Shown piece by piece: positions 50,052 to 59,748 of a stretch of 64,000 nt of DNA. Every line of letters begins with the position of its first letter. Position 1 is the first letter of the stretch. Source of the stretch: Brenneria nigrifluens DSM 30175 = ATCC 13028 (GTDB taxonomy: Bacteria; Pseudomonadota; Gammaproteobacteria; Enterobacterales; Enterobacteriaceae); NCBI RefSeq assembly GCF_005484965.1, contig NZ_CP034036.1, positions 868,001 through 932,000 on the forward strand. Reading direction: 5' to 3'. Both the position numbers and the translations under genes were made by a program. The notes under the pieces are model-generated. The model was not told the origin of the DNA and ran no database searches. It was given only the letters and a program-made list of their open reading frames with translations.

Positions 50052-50792
50052 ATGCTAGAACCTATTTGCCAACTGGCCCGCGATGCTGGCGCCGCCATTA
50101 TGCGGGTCTATGAGGGGCATCAGCCCGTTGAGGTGACGCGCAAGAAAGATGATTCGCCGGTGACGGCGGCCGATCTGGCGGCGCATCGGGTCATTAAGGA
50201 AGGATTGGCGGCGGCATTTCCGGATATTCCGTTACTGTCTGAAGAGGATCCCCCTCAGTGGTCGGAACGTAGGCACTGGCAACGCTATTGGCTGGTCGAT
50301 CCGCTCGACGGCACCAAAGAGTTCCTCAGCCGCAACGGCGAGTTTACGGTGAACATTGCGCTGATTGAAAAGGGGCAGCCGGTGCTGGGCGTGGTCTATG
50401 TCCCGGTTACCGACGTAATGTACGCCGCCGCGCAGGGGAAAGCGTGGAAAGAGGAAAAAGGGGAACGCCGGCAAATCAATGTGTATGACGCGCGTCCGCC
50501 GCTGGTGGTGGTGAGCCGTTCCCATGCGGATCAGGAACTGAAAGATTATCTCAGCCAGTTGGGTGAGCATCAGACGGTTGCCATCGGATCGTCGCTGAAA
50601 TTTTGTCTGGTGGCGGAAGGAAAAGCTCAGCTTTATCCCCGCTTTGGACCCACCAACGTATGGGATACGGCGGCCGGCCATGCGGTTGCCATCGCCGCCG
50701 GCGCGCAGGTTCATGACTGGCAGGGAAAAGACCTGTCTTATACGCCGCGGGAATCGTTCCTCAACCCCGGTTTCCGCGTATCGCTGTTCTGA
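50052..50792 (+). CDS. cysQ: 3'(2'),5'-bisphosphate nucleotidase CysQ
   Basis: CysQ dephosphorylates 3'-phosphoadenosine 5'-phosphate (and PAPS), recycling the by-product of sulfate assimilation. The inositol monophosphatase-fold metal site is complete: LLSEEDPP (Glu), YWLVDPLDGTKEFLSRNGEF (Asp, Asp) and NVWDTAAGHAVAIAAGA (Asp). The product is 246 aa, like the E. coli protein. ACGAGGTAGAAA precedes the ATG. In E. coli cysQ lies in the same fklB-ytfK-ytfL neighbourhood. Here the amide island sits between fklB and cysQ, so the island appears to be an insertion into conserved order. Confidence 0.96.
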   Translation: MLEPICQLARDAGAAIMRVYEGHQPVEVTRKKDDSPVTAADLAAHRVIKEGLAAAFPDIPLLSEEDPPQWSERRHWQRYWLVDPLDGTKEFLSRNGEFTVNIALIEKGQPVLGVVYVPVTDVMYAAAQGKAWKEEKGERRQINVYDARPPLVVVSRSHADQELKDYLSQLGEHQTVAIGSSLKFCLVAEGKAQLYPRFGPTNVWDTAAGHAVAIAAGAQVHDWQGKDLSYTPRESFLNPGFRVSLF

Positions 50793-51181
50793 GTTTTTCT
50801 GTTTTTGATTTTCCGATTGATGCAGCAGGGGCGCAACCTGCCGCGCTTCCCGCGCGGTAAATACTCCCTGCTTTCACTCCTCCTTTCTTATACGCCGCGA
50901 ACGCTATTGCCGACCGTCGTTATTTTGTCATCTTGGTTACGTAAATTAGCCGTCTGTGCCGGAGCGCACAAACACCTATCTTTTGAAGGTTTATACTGAC
51001 GGTAAGTGAAATGCGTAAAGAGTATTCTGTAAAAATCTGTAAAAGCAGTGAAGAATACTGATTGAGGGGGAACTAAATACCGTTGCGCGGCACTAACTAT
51101 CAGTATCCGTAACGCTCTGAGCCTATAGCTGCTTCGGTGATGGAAAGAGCGTAGAAAAATAAAACGGGAGGAGAGTAAAAA
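50793..51181. other. Intergenic region between cysQ and ytfK
   Basis: These 389 bases hold an open 64-codon frame (50805-50999) with no ribosome site or similarity that I can see, and no clear RNA gene. The region just before ytfK contains GGGAGGAG (51166-51173), its ribosome site. Confidence 0.45.
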
Positions 51182-51391
51182 ATGATGAGGATCTTCGAAC
51201 GTTACAACCCGATGAAGGTCGCCAAGTATGTGAAGACACTGTTTCGCGGACGGCTGTACATTAAAGGCGTCGGCGCTTTTGAATTCGATTACGGCAAAAT
51301 TTTATTGCCGAAGACACAGGACAAGCGGCATCTGCTGGTGATGTCCGAAGTCAACCGGCAGGTTATCAGGCTACAGGCCGAGATGGGCTGA
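51182..51391 (+). CDS. ytfK: DUF1107 family protein YtfK
   Basis: YtfK is a small basic cytoplasmic protein that in E. coli promotes SpoT-dependent ppGpp accumulation under phosphate or fatty acid starvation. The sequence RIFERYNPMKVAKYVKTLFR and GRLYIKGVGAFEFDYGKILL matches along its length; VMSEVNRQVIRLQAEM closes it. Two ATGs are adjacent (51182 and 51185). The first lies eight bases from GGGAGGAG and gives 69 aa; the second gives the 68-aa E. coli length. Confidence 0.92.
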   Translation: MMRIFERYNPMKVAKYVKTLFRGRLYIKGVGAFEFDYGKILLPKTQDKRHLLVMSEVNRQVIRLQAEMG

Positions 51392-51410
51392 CAGCACAAG
51401 CGCTAACGTA

Positions 51411-51440
51411 CTCCCTCCCCTGAGAACGGGGAGGGTTGGG
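51411..51440. repeat. REP-like palindrome between ytfK and paeA
   Basis: CTCCCTCCCCTGAGAACGGG followed by GAGGGTTGGG is a fourth locus of the REP-like family in the window, in the gap between convergent ytfK and paeA. One stem position is mismatched compared with the copies at 27104 and 48921. Confidence 0.7.
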
Positions 51441-51474
51441 TCATGCCACTGCACAGAGGTTTGTCGGCCAGCTG

Positions 51475-52797
51475 TTATTTTTTCTCATCTATTCTGGCAG
51501 CGCCGGCGGCGGATTTATCTTCCAGACGGGTGACCAGCAGCTGATCGATTTTATAGCTATCGATATCCACCACTTCAAATTTGAAGCCGGAAAAGCGCAC
51601 GAAATCGGTGCGTTTGGGGATTTTACGCAGGGTGTACATCATAAACCCGCCGATGGTTTCATAATTGCCTGAGTGGGGGAAGTCGTCGATGCACAGCGCG
51701 CGCATCACATCCTCTATCGGCGTACCGCCTTCTATCAGCCAGGAGTTTTCATCACGGGCGACGATCTGTTCTTCCTGCCCCTGACCAATCAAATCGCCCA
51801 TTAATGTGGTCATCACATCATTGAGGGTAATGATCCCCACCACCAACGCATACTCGTTGAGGATGACGGCGAAATCCTCCCCGGCGGTTTTAAAGCTTTC
51901 CAGCGCTTCGGAGAGCGTTAAGGTATCCGGCACGATCAGCGCCGGGCGGATCTGCACGCCGCTGTGCAGCTCCAGGCTCTGGTTGCCCAGCACCCGGATC
52001 AGCAGGTCTTTGGAGTCGACATAGCCGATAATCTGATCGATATGGCCGTCGCACACCAGGAATTTAGAGTGCGGCTGCTGGGCAATCTTCTCCTTGATTT
52101 GCGCTTCCTCTTCATGCAGATCGAAAAACACCACGCTTTCGCGCGACGTCATGGAAGAGGGCACGGTGCGCGACTCCAGCTCAAACACGTTTTCGATCAG
52201 CTCATGTTCCTGTTTGCGCAGCACCCCCGCCAGCGCTCCGGCTTCCACCACCGCGTAGATATCGTCGGAGGTGATGTCGTCTTTACGCACCATCGGCAAT
52301 TTAAGCATCCGGAAAATCACGTTTGCCAGGCCGTTAAACAGCCATACCAGCGGACGGAAGACGAACAGACAGAAGCGCATGGGGTTGATAATGCGGATGG
52401 CAACGGCCTCAGGGGCAATCATACCAATGCGTTTCGGCGTGAGATCGCCAAACAGAATAAACAGGCTGGTGACCAGCACGAACGAACAGACAAAGCTGAC
52501 TTTGCCGGCGGCTTCCGGCGACATGAATTGCTCAAACAGCAGCGAGAAGGTCGGGGAAAAGGCGGCGTCGCCGATAACCCCGGCCAGAATGGCGACCGCG
52601 TTGACGCCTATCTGAATCACGGTAAAGAAGATCCCCGGCGTTTCCTGGAATTTCAACACCATATCGGCGTTGAGGTTCCCCTCGTCAGCCAGCAGCTTGA
52701 GTTTTATTTTACGGGACGCCGCCAGCGATATTTCGGAAAGGGCGAAAAACGCGCTGATGGCAATAAGGACGATAATAATGAGTAGACTGTTTAACAT
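51475..52797 (-). CDS. paeA: CNNM/CorC-family inner-membrane protein PaeA (YtfL), polyamine exporter
   Basis: PaeA (formerly YtfL) exports cadaverine and putrescine in E. coli. It has the DUF21-CBS-CorC_HlyC architecture. Four hydrophobic segments form the DUF21 domain (about 1-190, with AISAFFALSEISLAASRKIK and FGDLTPKRIGMIAPE). Two CBS domains cover about 210-330 (SSMTSRESVVFFDL, then LESFKTAGEDFAVILNEY), and a C-terminal CorC domain covers about 345-425 (WLIEGGTPIEDVMRALCIDD). Length is 440 aa against 447 in E. coli. It is convergent with ytfK and separated from msrA by an ERIC. Confidence 0.93.
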   Translation of the reverse strand: MLNSLLIIIVLIAISAFFALSEISLAASRKIKLKLLADEGNLNADMVLKFQETPGIFFTVIQIGVNAVAILAGVIGDAAFSPTFSLLFEQFMSPEAAGKVSFVCSFVLVTSLFILFGDLTPKRIGMIAPEAVAIRIINPMRFCLFVFRPLVWLFNGLANVIFRMLKLPMVRKDDITSDDIYAVVEAGALAGVLRKQEHELIENVFELESRTVPSSMTSRESVVFFDLHEEEAQIKEKIAQQPHSKFLVCDGHIDQIIGYVDSKDLLIRVLGNQSLELHSGVQIRPALIVPDTLTLSEALESFKTAGEDFAVILNEYALVVGIITLNDVMTTLMGDLIGQGQEEQIVARDENSWLIEGGTPIEDVMRALCIDDFPHSGNYETIGGFMMYTLRKIPKRTDFVRFSGFKFEVVDIDSYKIDQLLVTRLEDKSAAGAARIDEKK

Positions 52798-52910
52798 AGT
52801 ATTTTCGCTTTGGCCCGGAATGGGGAAAGGCGATCCTCAGAAAGGCAAATCATTTCAAATAACGCACAAGAAGCCGTTAACAGGGCCGGGAGTCGGCCCA
52901 TATCATTTTT

Positions 52911-53037
52911 ACCCGTCATCTTTCAAGTTGCAGATGCGTTGGCTGCCCTCACTCACCCCAGTCACTTACTTGAGTAAGCTCCTGGGGATTCACTCGGTTG
53001 CCGCCTTCCTGCACCTTGAAATCTATTGGGTATAAAC
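52911..53037. repeat. Canonical ERIC (enterobacterial repetitive intergenic consensus)
   Basis: The element contains the ERIC core CTCACCCCAGTCACTTACTT and GAGTAAGCTCCTGGGGATTC, a palindrome. Outer arms are GTCATCTTTCAAGTTGCAGA on the left and CTGCACCTTGAAATCTATTG on the right. It is about 127 bp, the usual size, and lies upstream of paeA and downstream of msrA (both on the minus strand). Confidence 0.9.
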
Positions 53038-53076
53038 GGGGCATTATAGCAGGAGCGGTGAAATTACCGCCAGATC

Positions 53077-53718
53077 TCAACGCTGCGGGGGCAGGCAGAC
53101 GCCAATGCCGCCCAGGCCGCAGTAGCCGTACGGATTTTTATGCAGGTATTGCTGGTGTTCATCCTCCGCGTAATAGAACGGGCCGGCGGGAACGATTTCG
53201 GTGCTGATGGCGCGGCTATCGCCGCTCTCCTTCATCGCCTGCTGGAAGCGCTGGCGGCTCTCTTGCGCCGCCTGTTCCTGCTCCGGCGTCAGCGTGTAGA
53301 TGGCCGAGCGGTACTGGGTGCCGATATCCCCGCCCTGGCGCATCCCCTGCGCGGGATCGTGATTTTCCCAGAAGCGTTGCAACAGTTGGGAATAACTGAT
53401 TACCGCGGGATCAAAGACGACGCGCACCGCTTCGGCATGGTCGGTTTTCCCGCTGCAAACTTCGCGGTAGGTGGGGTTGGGGGTATAGCCCCCGGTATAG
53501 CCCGCGGCGGTGCTATAGACGCCGGGTAGCTGCCAGAAAAGGCGCTCGGCGCCCCAGAAACATCCCATGGCAAACAGCGCTACCTCCATATTGTCCGGAA
53601 CGTGGGTCATGGAGTGTTCGCTAACGGCATGCAGTCTGGCGACCGGCATCGGCGTGATGCGTCCGGGCAGCGCCTCGGACGGCTTGATGCGCTGTGTTTT
53701 ATCTACGTTGTCTACCAC
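53077..53718 (-). CDS. msrA: Peptide methionine sulfoxide reductase MsrA
   Basis: MsrA reduces the S epimer of methionine sulfoxide in proteins and free methionine. The catalytic Cys is in FAMGCFWGAERLFWQLPGVY (about residue 52). The rest of the active-site block, AAGYTGGYTPNPTYREVCSG, is intact, as is the C-terminal KNPYGYCGLGGIGVCLPP with the resolving cysteines. I chose the GTG at 53718 because GGGAGA lies upstream and the product of 213 aa equals the E. coli length (212). An ATG at 53763 would add 15 unconserved residues. It is divergent from tamA, as in E. coli. Confidence 0.94.
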   Translation of the reverse strand: MVDNVDKTQRIKPSEALPGRITPMPVARLHAVSEHSMTHVPDNMEVALFAMGCFWGAERLFWQLPGVYSTAAGYTGGYTPNPTYREVCSGKTDHAEAVRVVFDPAVISYSQLLQRFWENHDPAQGMRQGGDIGTQYRSAIYTLTPEQEQAAQESRQRFQQAMKESGDSRAISTEIVPAGPFYYAEDEHQQYLHKNPYGYCGLGGIGVCLPPQR

Positions 53719-54041
53719 TTTTATTCTCCCGACATCACTATCAAACTTATCTCTTCTGAGCATAACCGAGAAGTCTCGGCCTGTCTTTATCGCCCCGAAC
53801 TGTTTAATGTTAAGGTTATGTATATGCGGAACGCTGCAATTTAGAATTTACAGGTTAAAATCTATAGCTAAAGGGAATTATCAATATTTCCTGCAGGCTT
53901 ATGACATGCTTTCATTATCGACATAGACGGCTACCTCCGTCGTCCCGCGGCGGTAGGCGAGCGGGTGTTTACCGGCACAACGCCATGTCATAAACGGTGC
54001 TATGGATTAGATGTGACAGAACGATGCGATCAGGAAGCTAA
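53719..54041. other. Divergent promoter region between msrA and tamA
   Basis: These 323 bases separate the two divergent genes. I find no additional gene or repeat. AGGAAGCTAA just before 54042 is the tamA ribosome site. Confidence 0.4.
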
Positions 54042-55823
54042 GTGACTATTTTTTCAGGACCAAAAACCAGCCTATTGGGCTTCTGCCCGCCACGTTGCCC
54101 TGCCTTGGGTTTATTGTGCATACTGCTATTTCCTTGCGAGAGTTCCGCCGCCAATGTGCGTCTGCAGGTCGTCGGACTGGAAGGCGCGCTGCAAAAGAAC
54201 GTGCGGATACGCCTATCCACCATCGCCGTCGATGAAGTCAATGCCGACGGGCGCTTTCGCAATCGGGTCGACGACGCCATCCGGCAGGGATTACGCGCGC
54301 TGGGTTATTACGATCCGCAAATCGCTTTTGAATTCCGCCCGGCGGTCAACGGCGGACGTCCGGTGCTGATTGCCAGCGTGACCCCCGGCGAACCGGTGAA
54401 AATAGCCGATGTGAACGTTGTGCTGCGCGGCGGCTCCCGCGAGGACCAGGACTATCGGCAACTGCTGCGGGACGGCACGCCCGAACGCGGCGCGGTGCTG
54501 AATCACGGGGACTATGACCGCTTTAAAAATTCGTTGAATAGTTTGTCCCTGCGTAAAGGATATTTCAACGCCCATTTTTTGCAGAGCCGGTTAGGCGTCA
54601 TTCAGGAGGAACGCCAGGCTTTCTGGGATATCGATTTTGACAGCGGCGAACGCTACCGTTTTGGCGAGGTTAAATTTCAGGGATCGCAAATCCGTGAGGA
54701 TTACCTGCAAAATCTGGTGCCGTTTGGTGACGGCGAGCCGTACAGCAGTGAAAGTCTGGGCGAATTAAACCGCCGCCTGTCGGCAACCGGCTGGTTTAAC
54801 TCGGTGGTTGTCGCGCCTGATTTCAGCCGGTCGAAGGAAAGCAAAGTTCTGCCGCTGGATGCGGTGGTAACACCGCGCACCCGCAACCGCATAGAGACCG
54901 GGGTAGGGTATGCCACCGACGTCGGGCCGCGTTTCAAAACCACCTGGAATAAACCCTGGCTGAACTCGCGCGGACACAGTCTGGAGAGCAGCCTCAGCGT
55001 CTCCGCGCCGGAGCAGTCGCTCGATCTGAGTTACAAAATTCCTTTACTGAAGAACCCGCTAGAGCAGTATTACCTGTTGCAGGGCGGATTCAAGCGTGAA
55101 GATCTCAATGATACCAAGTCTGACTCGACCACGCTGAACGTGGCGCGTTACTGGGACTTGTCCAGCGGCTGGCAGCGGGCCGTCAATTTGCGCTGGAGCC
55201 TCGACCACTTTACGCAGGGCAGCGTGACCGACACCACCATGCTTATCTATCCCGGCGTGAGTATCAACCGCACCCGCCAGCGCGGCGGGCTGATGCCGGT
55301 ATGGGGAGACACTCAGCGTTACTCTATCGATGTTTCCGACACCCTGTGGGGATCGGATATCGATTTTACCATCTTCCAGGCGCAGAACGTGTGGATCCGC
55401 ACGCTGGCGGAGAAACACCGTTTCGTCGCCCGCGGCAACCTGGGGTGGATTGAAACCAACAATTTCTCCCGCGTTCCCCCCTCGCTGCGGTTCTTCGCCG
55501 GGGGCGATCGCAGCATTCGCGGTTACAAGTACAAATCCATCTCGCCGCGCGACAGCGAAGATAAACTGACCGGGGCGTCCAAACTGGCGACCGGATCGCT
55601 GGAGTATCAGTACAACGTCAGCGGCAAGTGGTGGGGCGCGGTTTTCGTGGATTCGGGCGAGGCCGTCAACGACATCAAACAGAGCGACTTTAAAACCGGG
55701 ACGGGGGTCGGCGTTCGCTGGGCTTCGCCCATCGGTCCGGTGAAGCTCGACATCGCCACGCCGATTGGCGATGCGGAAAAAAATGACGTGCAATTCTATA
55801 TCGCATTGGGGCCTGAACTATGA
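54042..55823 (+). CDS. tamA: Autotransporter assembly outer-membrane protein TamA
   Basis: TamA is an Omp85-family beta-barrel that works with TamB in autotransporter assembly and in lipid transport or envelope homeostasis. A signal sequence with hydrophobic core ALGLLCILLF ends near SSAAN. Three POTRA domains follow (about 35-270: VRLQVVGLEGALQKNVRIRL, FGEVKFQGSQIREDYLQNLV). The C-terminal barrel has the loop-6 motif GGDRSIRGYKY (about residue 490) and ends FYIALGPEL. The start is GTG 54042, with AGGAAGC upstream. The product is 593 aa against 577 in E. coli. It overlaps tamB by four bases. Confidence 0.95.
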   Translation: MTIFSGPKTSLLGFCPPRCPALGLLCILLFPCESSAANVRLQVVGLEGALQKNVRIRLSTIAVDEVNADGRFRNRVDDAIRQGLRALGYYDPQIAFEFRPAVNGGRPVLIASVTPGEPVKIADVNVVLRGGSREDQDYRQLLRDGTPERGAVLNHGDYDRFKNSLNSLSLRKGYFNAHFLQSRLGVIQEERQAFWDIDFDSGERYRFGEVKFQGSQIREDYLQNLVPFGDGEPYSSESLGELNRRLSATGWFNSVVVAPDFSRSKESKVLPLDAVVTPRTRNRIETGVGYATDVGPRFKTTWNKPWLNSRGHSLESSLSVSAPEQSLDLSYKIPLLKNPLEQYYLLQGGFKREDLNDTKSDSTTLNVARYWDLSSGWQRAVNLRWSLDHFTQGSVTDTTMLIYPGVSINRTRQRGGLMPVWGDTQRYSIDVSDTLWGSDIDFTIFQAQNVWIRTLAEKHRFVARGNLGWIETNNFSRVPPSLRFFAGGDRSIRGYKYKSISPRDSEDKLTGASKLATGSLEYQYNVSGKWWGAVFVDSGEAVNDIKQSDFKTGTGVGVRWASPIGPVKLDIATPIGDAEKNDVQFYIALGPEL

Positions 55824-58800
55824 GTCTGATAACTAAAACGGGCCTGATGAAAAAAATCGCCATCGGCATTGTCGCTTTCCTGCTGTTATTGCTGGCGGCG
55901 GTGGTGGTGCTGGTGGCGACCACGCCGGGTCTGCATCTGTTGCTGAATGGCGCGACGCGCGTGGTGCCGGGGCTGGAGATTGCCGGCGTCAGCGGCGGCT
56001 GGCGCGATCTGACGCTGAAAAACGTCAGCTATCAAATGCCGGGCGTCACGGTTAAGGCGGGTGAGTTTCATTTATCGCTGGCGCCGGGGTGTTTACGGCG
56101 AGGCCAGCTGTGTATCAACGATTTGTCGGCGCGGAATATTGATGTGGCGGTGGATACCCAATCGCTGCCGGCGGCGGATGAGCCCGCGCCGCCCGGCGAG
56201 CCGCTGACCGAGCTGTCGGCGCCGTTTCCGATCTCTTTGCGTCAGCTGACCCTGAACAATGTGCAGGTCACCGTGGACGGCACGGCGGTGTCGCTGGGGG
56301 AATTCCGTACCGGCATGCAGTGGGAAGAACGGAGGCTGACGCTGCTGCCGACCAGCATCAGCGCTTTGCTGGTGGCCTTGCCGAAAACGCCCGTCAACCT
56401 GCTGGAAGACGGAAAAGTGACGGCGCAGGAAGTGGCGGCGGTGGTCAAGCAAACGGCGGCCGAGGTGCGCGAAGCGGTTGAAAAGGGAACGACGCAGCCG
56501 ATTCAGATAGATAAGACGCTTTCCGCCGCCGGCGATAACGGGGCGGCGCCTGTTAAGCCGGCCGCGGAAACGGACGCCTTGCCCGAACAACCGCTCGGCG
56601 AGCGGCTGGCTGAGCTGTTCTCCAAACCCTTATTACCCGACTTGCCGTCATTCACCTTGCCGCTGGATGTGAATATCGCGGAAATTCACGGCGAACAGCT
56701 GCGGCTGACGGGTGACCAGGAGATCCTGATTTCCAATCTGCTGATTCAGGCATCCACGCAGCAGCAGCGTATTAACCTGGAGAAGTTTGTGGTTCAGTCG
56801 CCGCAGGGGGGGCTGAATATGCGCGGCGCGGCCACCCTGAGCGAGAGCTGGCCGGTTTCCCTGACGGCGAATGGCGTGCTGAACGTCGATCCGCTGAAAG
56901 GGGAAAAACTCAAGCTGACCGTGGACGGCGGGCTGCGCGAACAGCTGAACGTGGCGCTTAATTTATCCGGCCCGCAGCGGGCGCAGCTCACTCTGCAGAC
57001 CGAACTGGCGCAGGCTGGCCTGCCGCTGGCGCTGACGCTGCAAACCGAGCGGGTGCGCTGGCCGTTAACGGGAGACGCGCAATATCAGGTGAACAATCTG
57101 CTGTTGCGCCTGAACGGCAAGGCCACGGATTACGCCTTATCGCTGCGCGGCGATATTCGCGGCGCCGATCTGCCGCCCGCCGCGCTGTCGCTGGACGGCA
57201 AAGGGAACGAACAGCAATTTAACCTGGAGCGCCTGCGGTTGTCGGCTCTGCAAGGGAACGCCGACCTGAGCGGCGTAGTGGACTGGAGTAAAGCGGTCAG
57301 CTGGCGCAGCGAACTGGTGCTTAGCGGCATCAATACGGCGAAACAGTGGCCCGACTGGCCGGCGAAAGTGGACGGCAAAGTGACCGTCCGCGGCAGCCTG
57401 TATGGCGGCAGTTGGCAGTTGCGGGTGCCGGAGCTGCGTCTGGACGGCAACGTGAAGCAGAACAAGCTCACCGCCAGAGGTCAGCTAAGCGGCAATGCCG
57501 CCGGTCAGTGGCAGATCCCCGGCCTTAATCTGGCGCTGGGACGTAATCAGCTCAACGTGAAAGGCGAACTCAGCGATAAATGGCAGTTGGATGCGGATAT
57601 CAATGCGCCGGCGCTCACCGGCCTGTTGCCCGGTCTGGCCGGGCAGGCGCTCGGAACGCTGAAGCTGCGCGGCCACCTGCGCGCGCCGCAGATTCTGGCG
57701 GATATCACGGCGTCGGGGCTGCGCTGGCAGGAGATGGCGATTCAGCGCGTTACGCTGAAAGCCGACGTGCGCTCCGAACAGCAGATTCAGGGGCAGATTG
57801 CGCTGCGGGTGGAGCAACTGCGTCAGGCGGACCTGAATATCGGGCTGTTGACCCTTAATGCCGACGGCAACGAGCAGCAGCATCAGCTGCGCCTGAATAT
57901 GTCGGGGGAACCGGTAGCGGGACAGCTGGCGCTTTCCGGCAGCTTAGATCGTCAGGCGCAGCGTTGGCGCGGTACGCTGAATAACACCCGCTTTGATACG
58001 CCGGTCGGCGAGTGGCGGCTGACGCAGGCCGTGGCGCTGGATTACCTCAACGCCCAGCAAAAAATCACCGTCGGCGCGCATTGCTGGCGTAATCCCCATG
58101 CCGAGCTCTGCGTCGCCAGACCCATTGAGGCCGGGTCGAGCGGTCAGGCGAGCATCCGTCTGAACCGCTTTGATTTGGCCATGCTGAAGCCTTTCCTGAG
58201 CGAGGAGACGCAACTGGCGGGCACTTTCAGCGGCGGGGCCGATGTCAGCTGGCAGGCCGGACAAAGTTTGCCGCAGGCCAAAGTAACGCTGGCGGGCAAC
58301 GGGGTCAATGTCCGCCAGTTGGTTCAGGGGAAAACGCTGCCCGTCGCTTTTGATACCTTAACCCTGAACGCCGGCATCGATGGCGGTCGCGCGCAGCTTG
58401 GCTGGCTGATCGCCATCCGCGATAACGGCCGCTTCAGCGGCGACGTGCAGATTAGCGATCCGCAGGGAAGGCGCAATCTCGGCGGCACGGTCACCATCAA
58501 TAATATTTCGCTGGCGCTGCTTAACCCGGTGTTGCAACAAGGGGAGAAGGTCACCGGCATACTGAATGCCAATCTGCGTCTGGCGGGGGATGCGCAACGT
58601 CCGCAGATATTCGGCCGGATGGTGCTGGAGCGGCTTGACGTCGACGGCAGCTGGATGCCGATCGATCTGACCAACGGACGGCTGGCGGTGAGTTTCAGCG
58701 GCATGTCCTCAACGCTGCAGGGATTCCTGAAAACCGATAACGGACAGTTAAACCTGGGCGGCAACGCCGACTGGTCGCAGCCTGACGCCTGGCGCGCGCG

Positions 58801-59746
58801 CATCGCTGCCATCGGTCAGCGCATCAGGGTTACCGTGCCGCCGATGGCGCGTCTGGACGTTTCGCCCGACATCGTGTTTGAGGCGACGCCGCAACTGTTC
58901 GCGTTAAACGGCTCGGTCAGTATTCCCTGGGCGCGAATTGTGGTCAATGAGCTGCCGGAAAGCGCGGTGGCGGTATCATCGGACGAGGTGATGCTGGACC
59001 AACAGCGTCAGCCGCTGGAGACGGCCTCCGCCGCCATACCGATCAACAGCAACCTGACCATTCGCGTCGGCAATGACGTGCGGCTGGATGCCTATGGACT
59101 CAAGGCGCGTTTGCAGGGCGACCTGAAAATGGTGCAGGATGAGCGCGGGCTGGGACTGAACGGACAGATAGATATCCCTTCCGGGCGTTTCAAGGCTTAC
59201 GGGCAGGATCTTATCGTGCAGAAAGGGCAGTTGCTGTTCTCCGGCCCGGCGGATCAGCCTCTGCTCAATATTGAAGCCGTGCGTAATCCCGATAATACCG
59301 CGGATGACGTCACCGCCGGGGTGCGCGTCACCGGGCCGGCGAGCGCGCCCAAGCTGGAGGTTTTCTCCGATCCGACCATGTCGCAGCAGGAAGCCCTGTC
59401 CTATCTGCTCAGAGGCGAGGGACTCGACAGCAGCGGAGCCGACAGCGCGGCCATGACCTCAATGCTTATTGGTTTAGGGGTTGCGCAAAGCGGTCAAGTT
59501 GTGGGTAAAATCGGCGAGGCTTTTGGCGTAAGCAATTTAGCCTTGGATACACAAGGCGCTGGCGACGATTCTCAAGTGGTGGTCAGCGGTTACGTCCTTC
59601 CCGGCCTGCAGGTTAAATACGGAGTTGGCATATTTGATTCTTTGGCAACGTTGACGCTGCGTTATCGTTTAATGCCAAAACTATACCTGGAAGCGGTGTC
59701 TGGTATCGATCAGGCATTAGATCTGCTCTATCAGTTTGAGTTTTAG
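55820..59746 (+). CDS. tamB: Translocation and assembly module subunit TamB
   Basis: TamB is a very long AsmA-like, beta-taco protein anchored in the inner membrane that spans the periplasm to TamA. It supports outer-membrane protein assembly and phospholipid transport. The N-terminal anchor (IGIVAFLLLLLAAVVVLVAT, about 12-33) is followed by repeated amphipathic beta segments. The C-terminal DUF490 domain ends LYLEAVSGIDQALDLLYQFE. The chain has 1308 aa against 1259 in E. coli. An Ala/Glu-rich insertion around residues 190-260 (VTAQEVAAVVKQTAAEVREA, then DALPEQPLGERL) accounts for part of the extra length. It starts within tamA (ATGA) and ends two bases before ytfP. Confidence 0.96.
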   Translation: MSLITKTGLMKKIAIGIVAFLLLLLAAVVVLVATTPGLHLLLNGATRVVPGLEIAGVSGGWRDLTLKNVSYQMPGVTVKAGEFHLSLAPGCLRRGQLCINDLSARNIDVAVDTQSLPAADEPAPPGEPLTELSAPFPISLRQLTLNNVQVTVDGTAVSLGEFRTGMQWEERRLTLLPTSISALLVALPKTPVNLLEDGKVTAQEVAAVVKQTAAEVREAVEKGTTQPIQIDKTLSAAGDNGAAPVKPAAETDALPEQPLGERLAELFSKPLLPDLPSFTLPLDVNIAEIHGEQLRLTGDQEILISNLLIQASTQQQRINLEKFVVQSPQGGLNMRGAATLSESWPVSLTANGVLNVDPLKGEKLKLTVDGGLREQLNVALNLSGPQRAQLTLQTELAQAGLPLALTLQTERVRWPLTGDAQYQVNNLLLRLNGKATDYALSLRGDIRGADLPPAALSLDGKGNEQQFNLERLRLSALQGNADLSGVVDWSKAVSWRSELVLSGINTAKQWPDWPAKVDGKVTVRGSLYGGSWQLRVPELRLDGNVKQNKLTARGQLSGNAAGQWQIPGLNLALGRNQLNVKGELSDKWQLDADINAPALTGLLPGLAGQALGTLKLRGHLRAPQILADITASGLRWQEMAIQRVTLKADVRSEQQIQGQIALRVEQLRQADLNIGLLTLNADGNEQQHQLRLNMSGEPVAGQLALSGSLDRQAQRWRGTLNNTRFDTPVGEWRLTQAVALDYLNAQQKITVGAHCWRNPHAELCVARPIEAGSSGQASIRLNRFDLAMLKPFLSEETQLAGTFSGGADVSWQAGQSLPQAKVTLAGNGVNVRQLVQGKTLPVAFDTLTLNAGIDGGRAQLGWLIAIRDNGRFSGDVQISDPQGRRNLGGTVTINNISLALLNPVLQQGEKVTGILNANLRLAGDAQRPQIFGRMVLERLDVDGSWMPIDLTNGRLAVSFSGMSSTLQGFLKTDNGQLNLGGNADWSQPDAWRARIAAIGQRIRVTVPPMARLDVSPDIVFEATPQLFALNGSVSIPWARIVVNELPESAVAVSSDEVMLDQQRQPLETASAAIPINSNLTIRVGNDVRLDAYGLKARLQGDLKMVQDERGLGLNGQIDIPSGRFKAYGQDLIVQKGQLLFSGPADQPLLNIEAVRNPDNTADDVTAGVRVTGPASAPKLEVFSDPTMSQQEALSYLLRGEGLDSSGADSAAMTSMLIGLGVAQSGQVVGKIGEAFGVSNLALDTQGAGDDSQVVVSGYVLPGLQVKYGVGIFDSLATLTLRYRLMPKLYLEAVSGIDQALDLLYQFEF

Positions 59747-59748
59747 CG

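Noticed and set aside
50805..50999. A 64-codon plus-strand frame downstream of cysQ
   Set aside because: No ribosome site, no similarity and odd composition; treated as intergenic.
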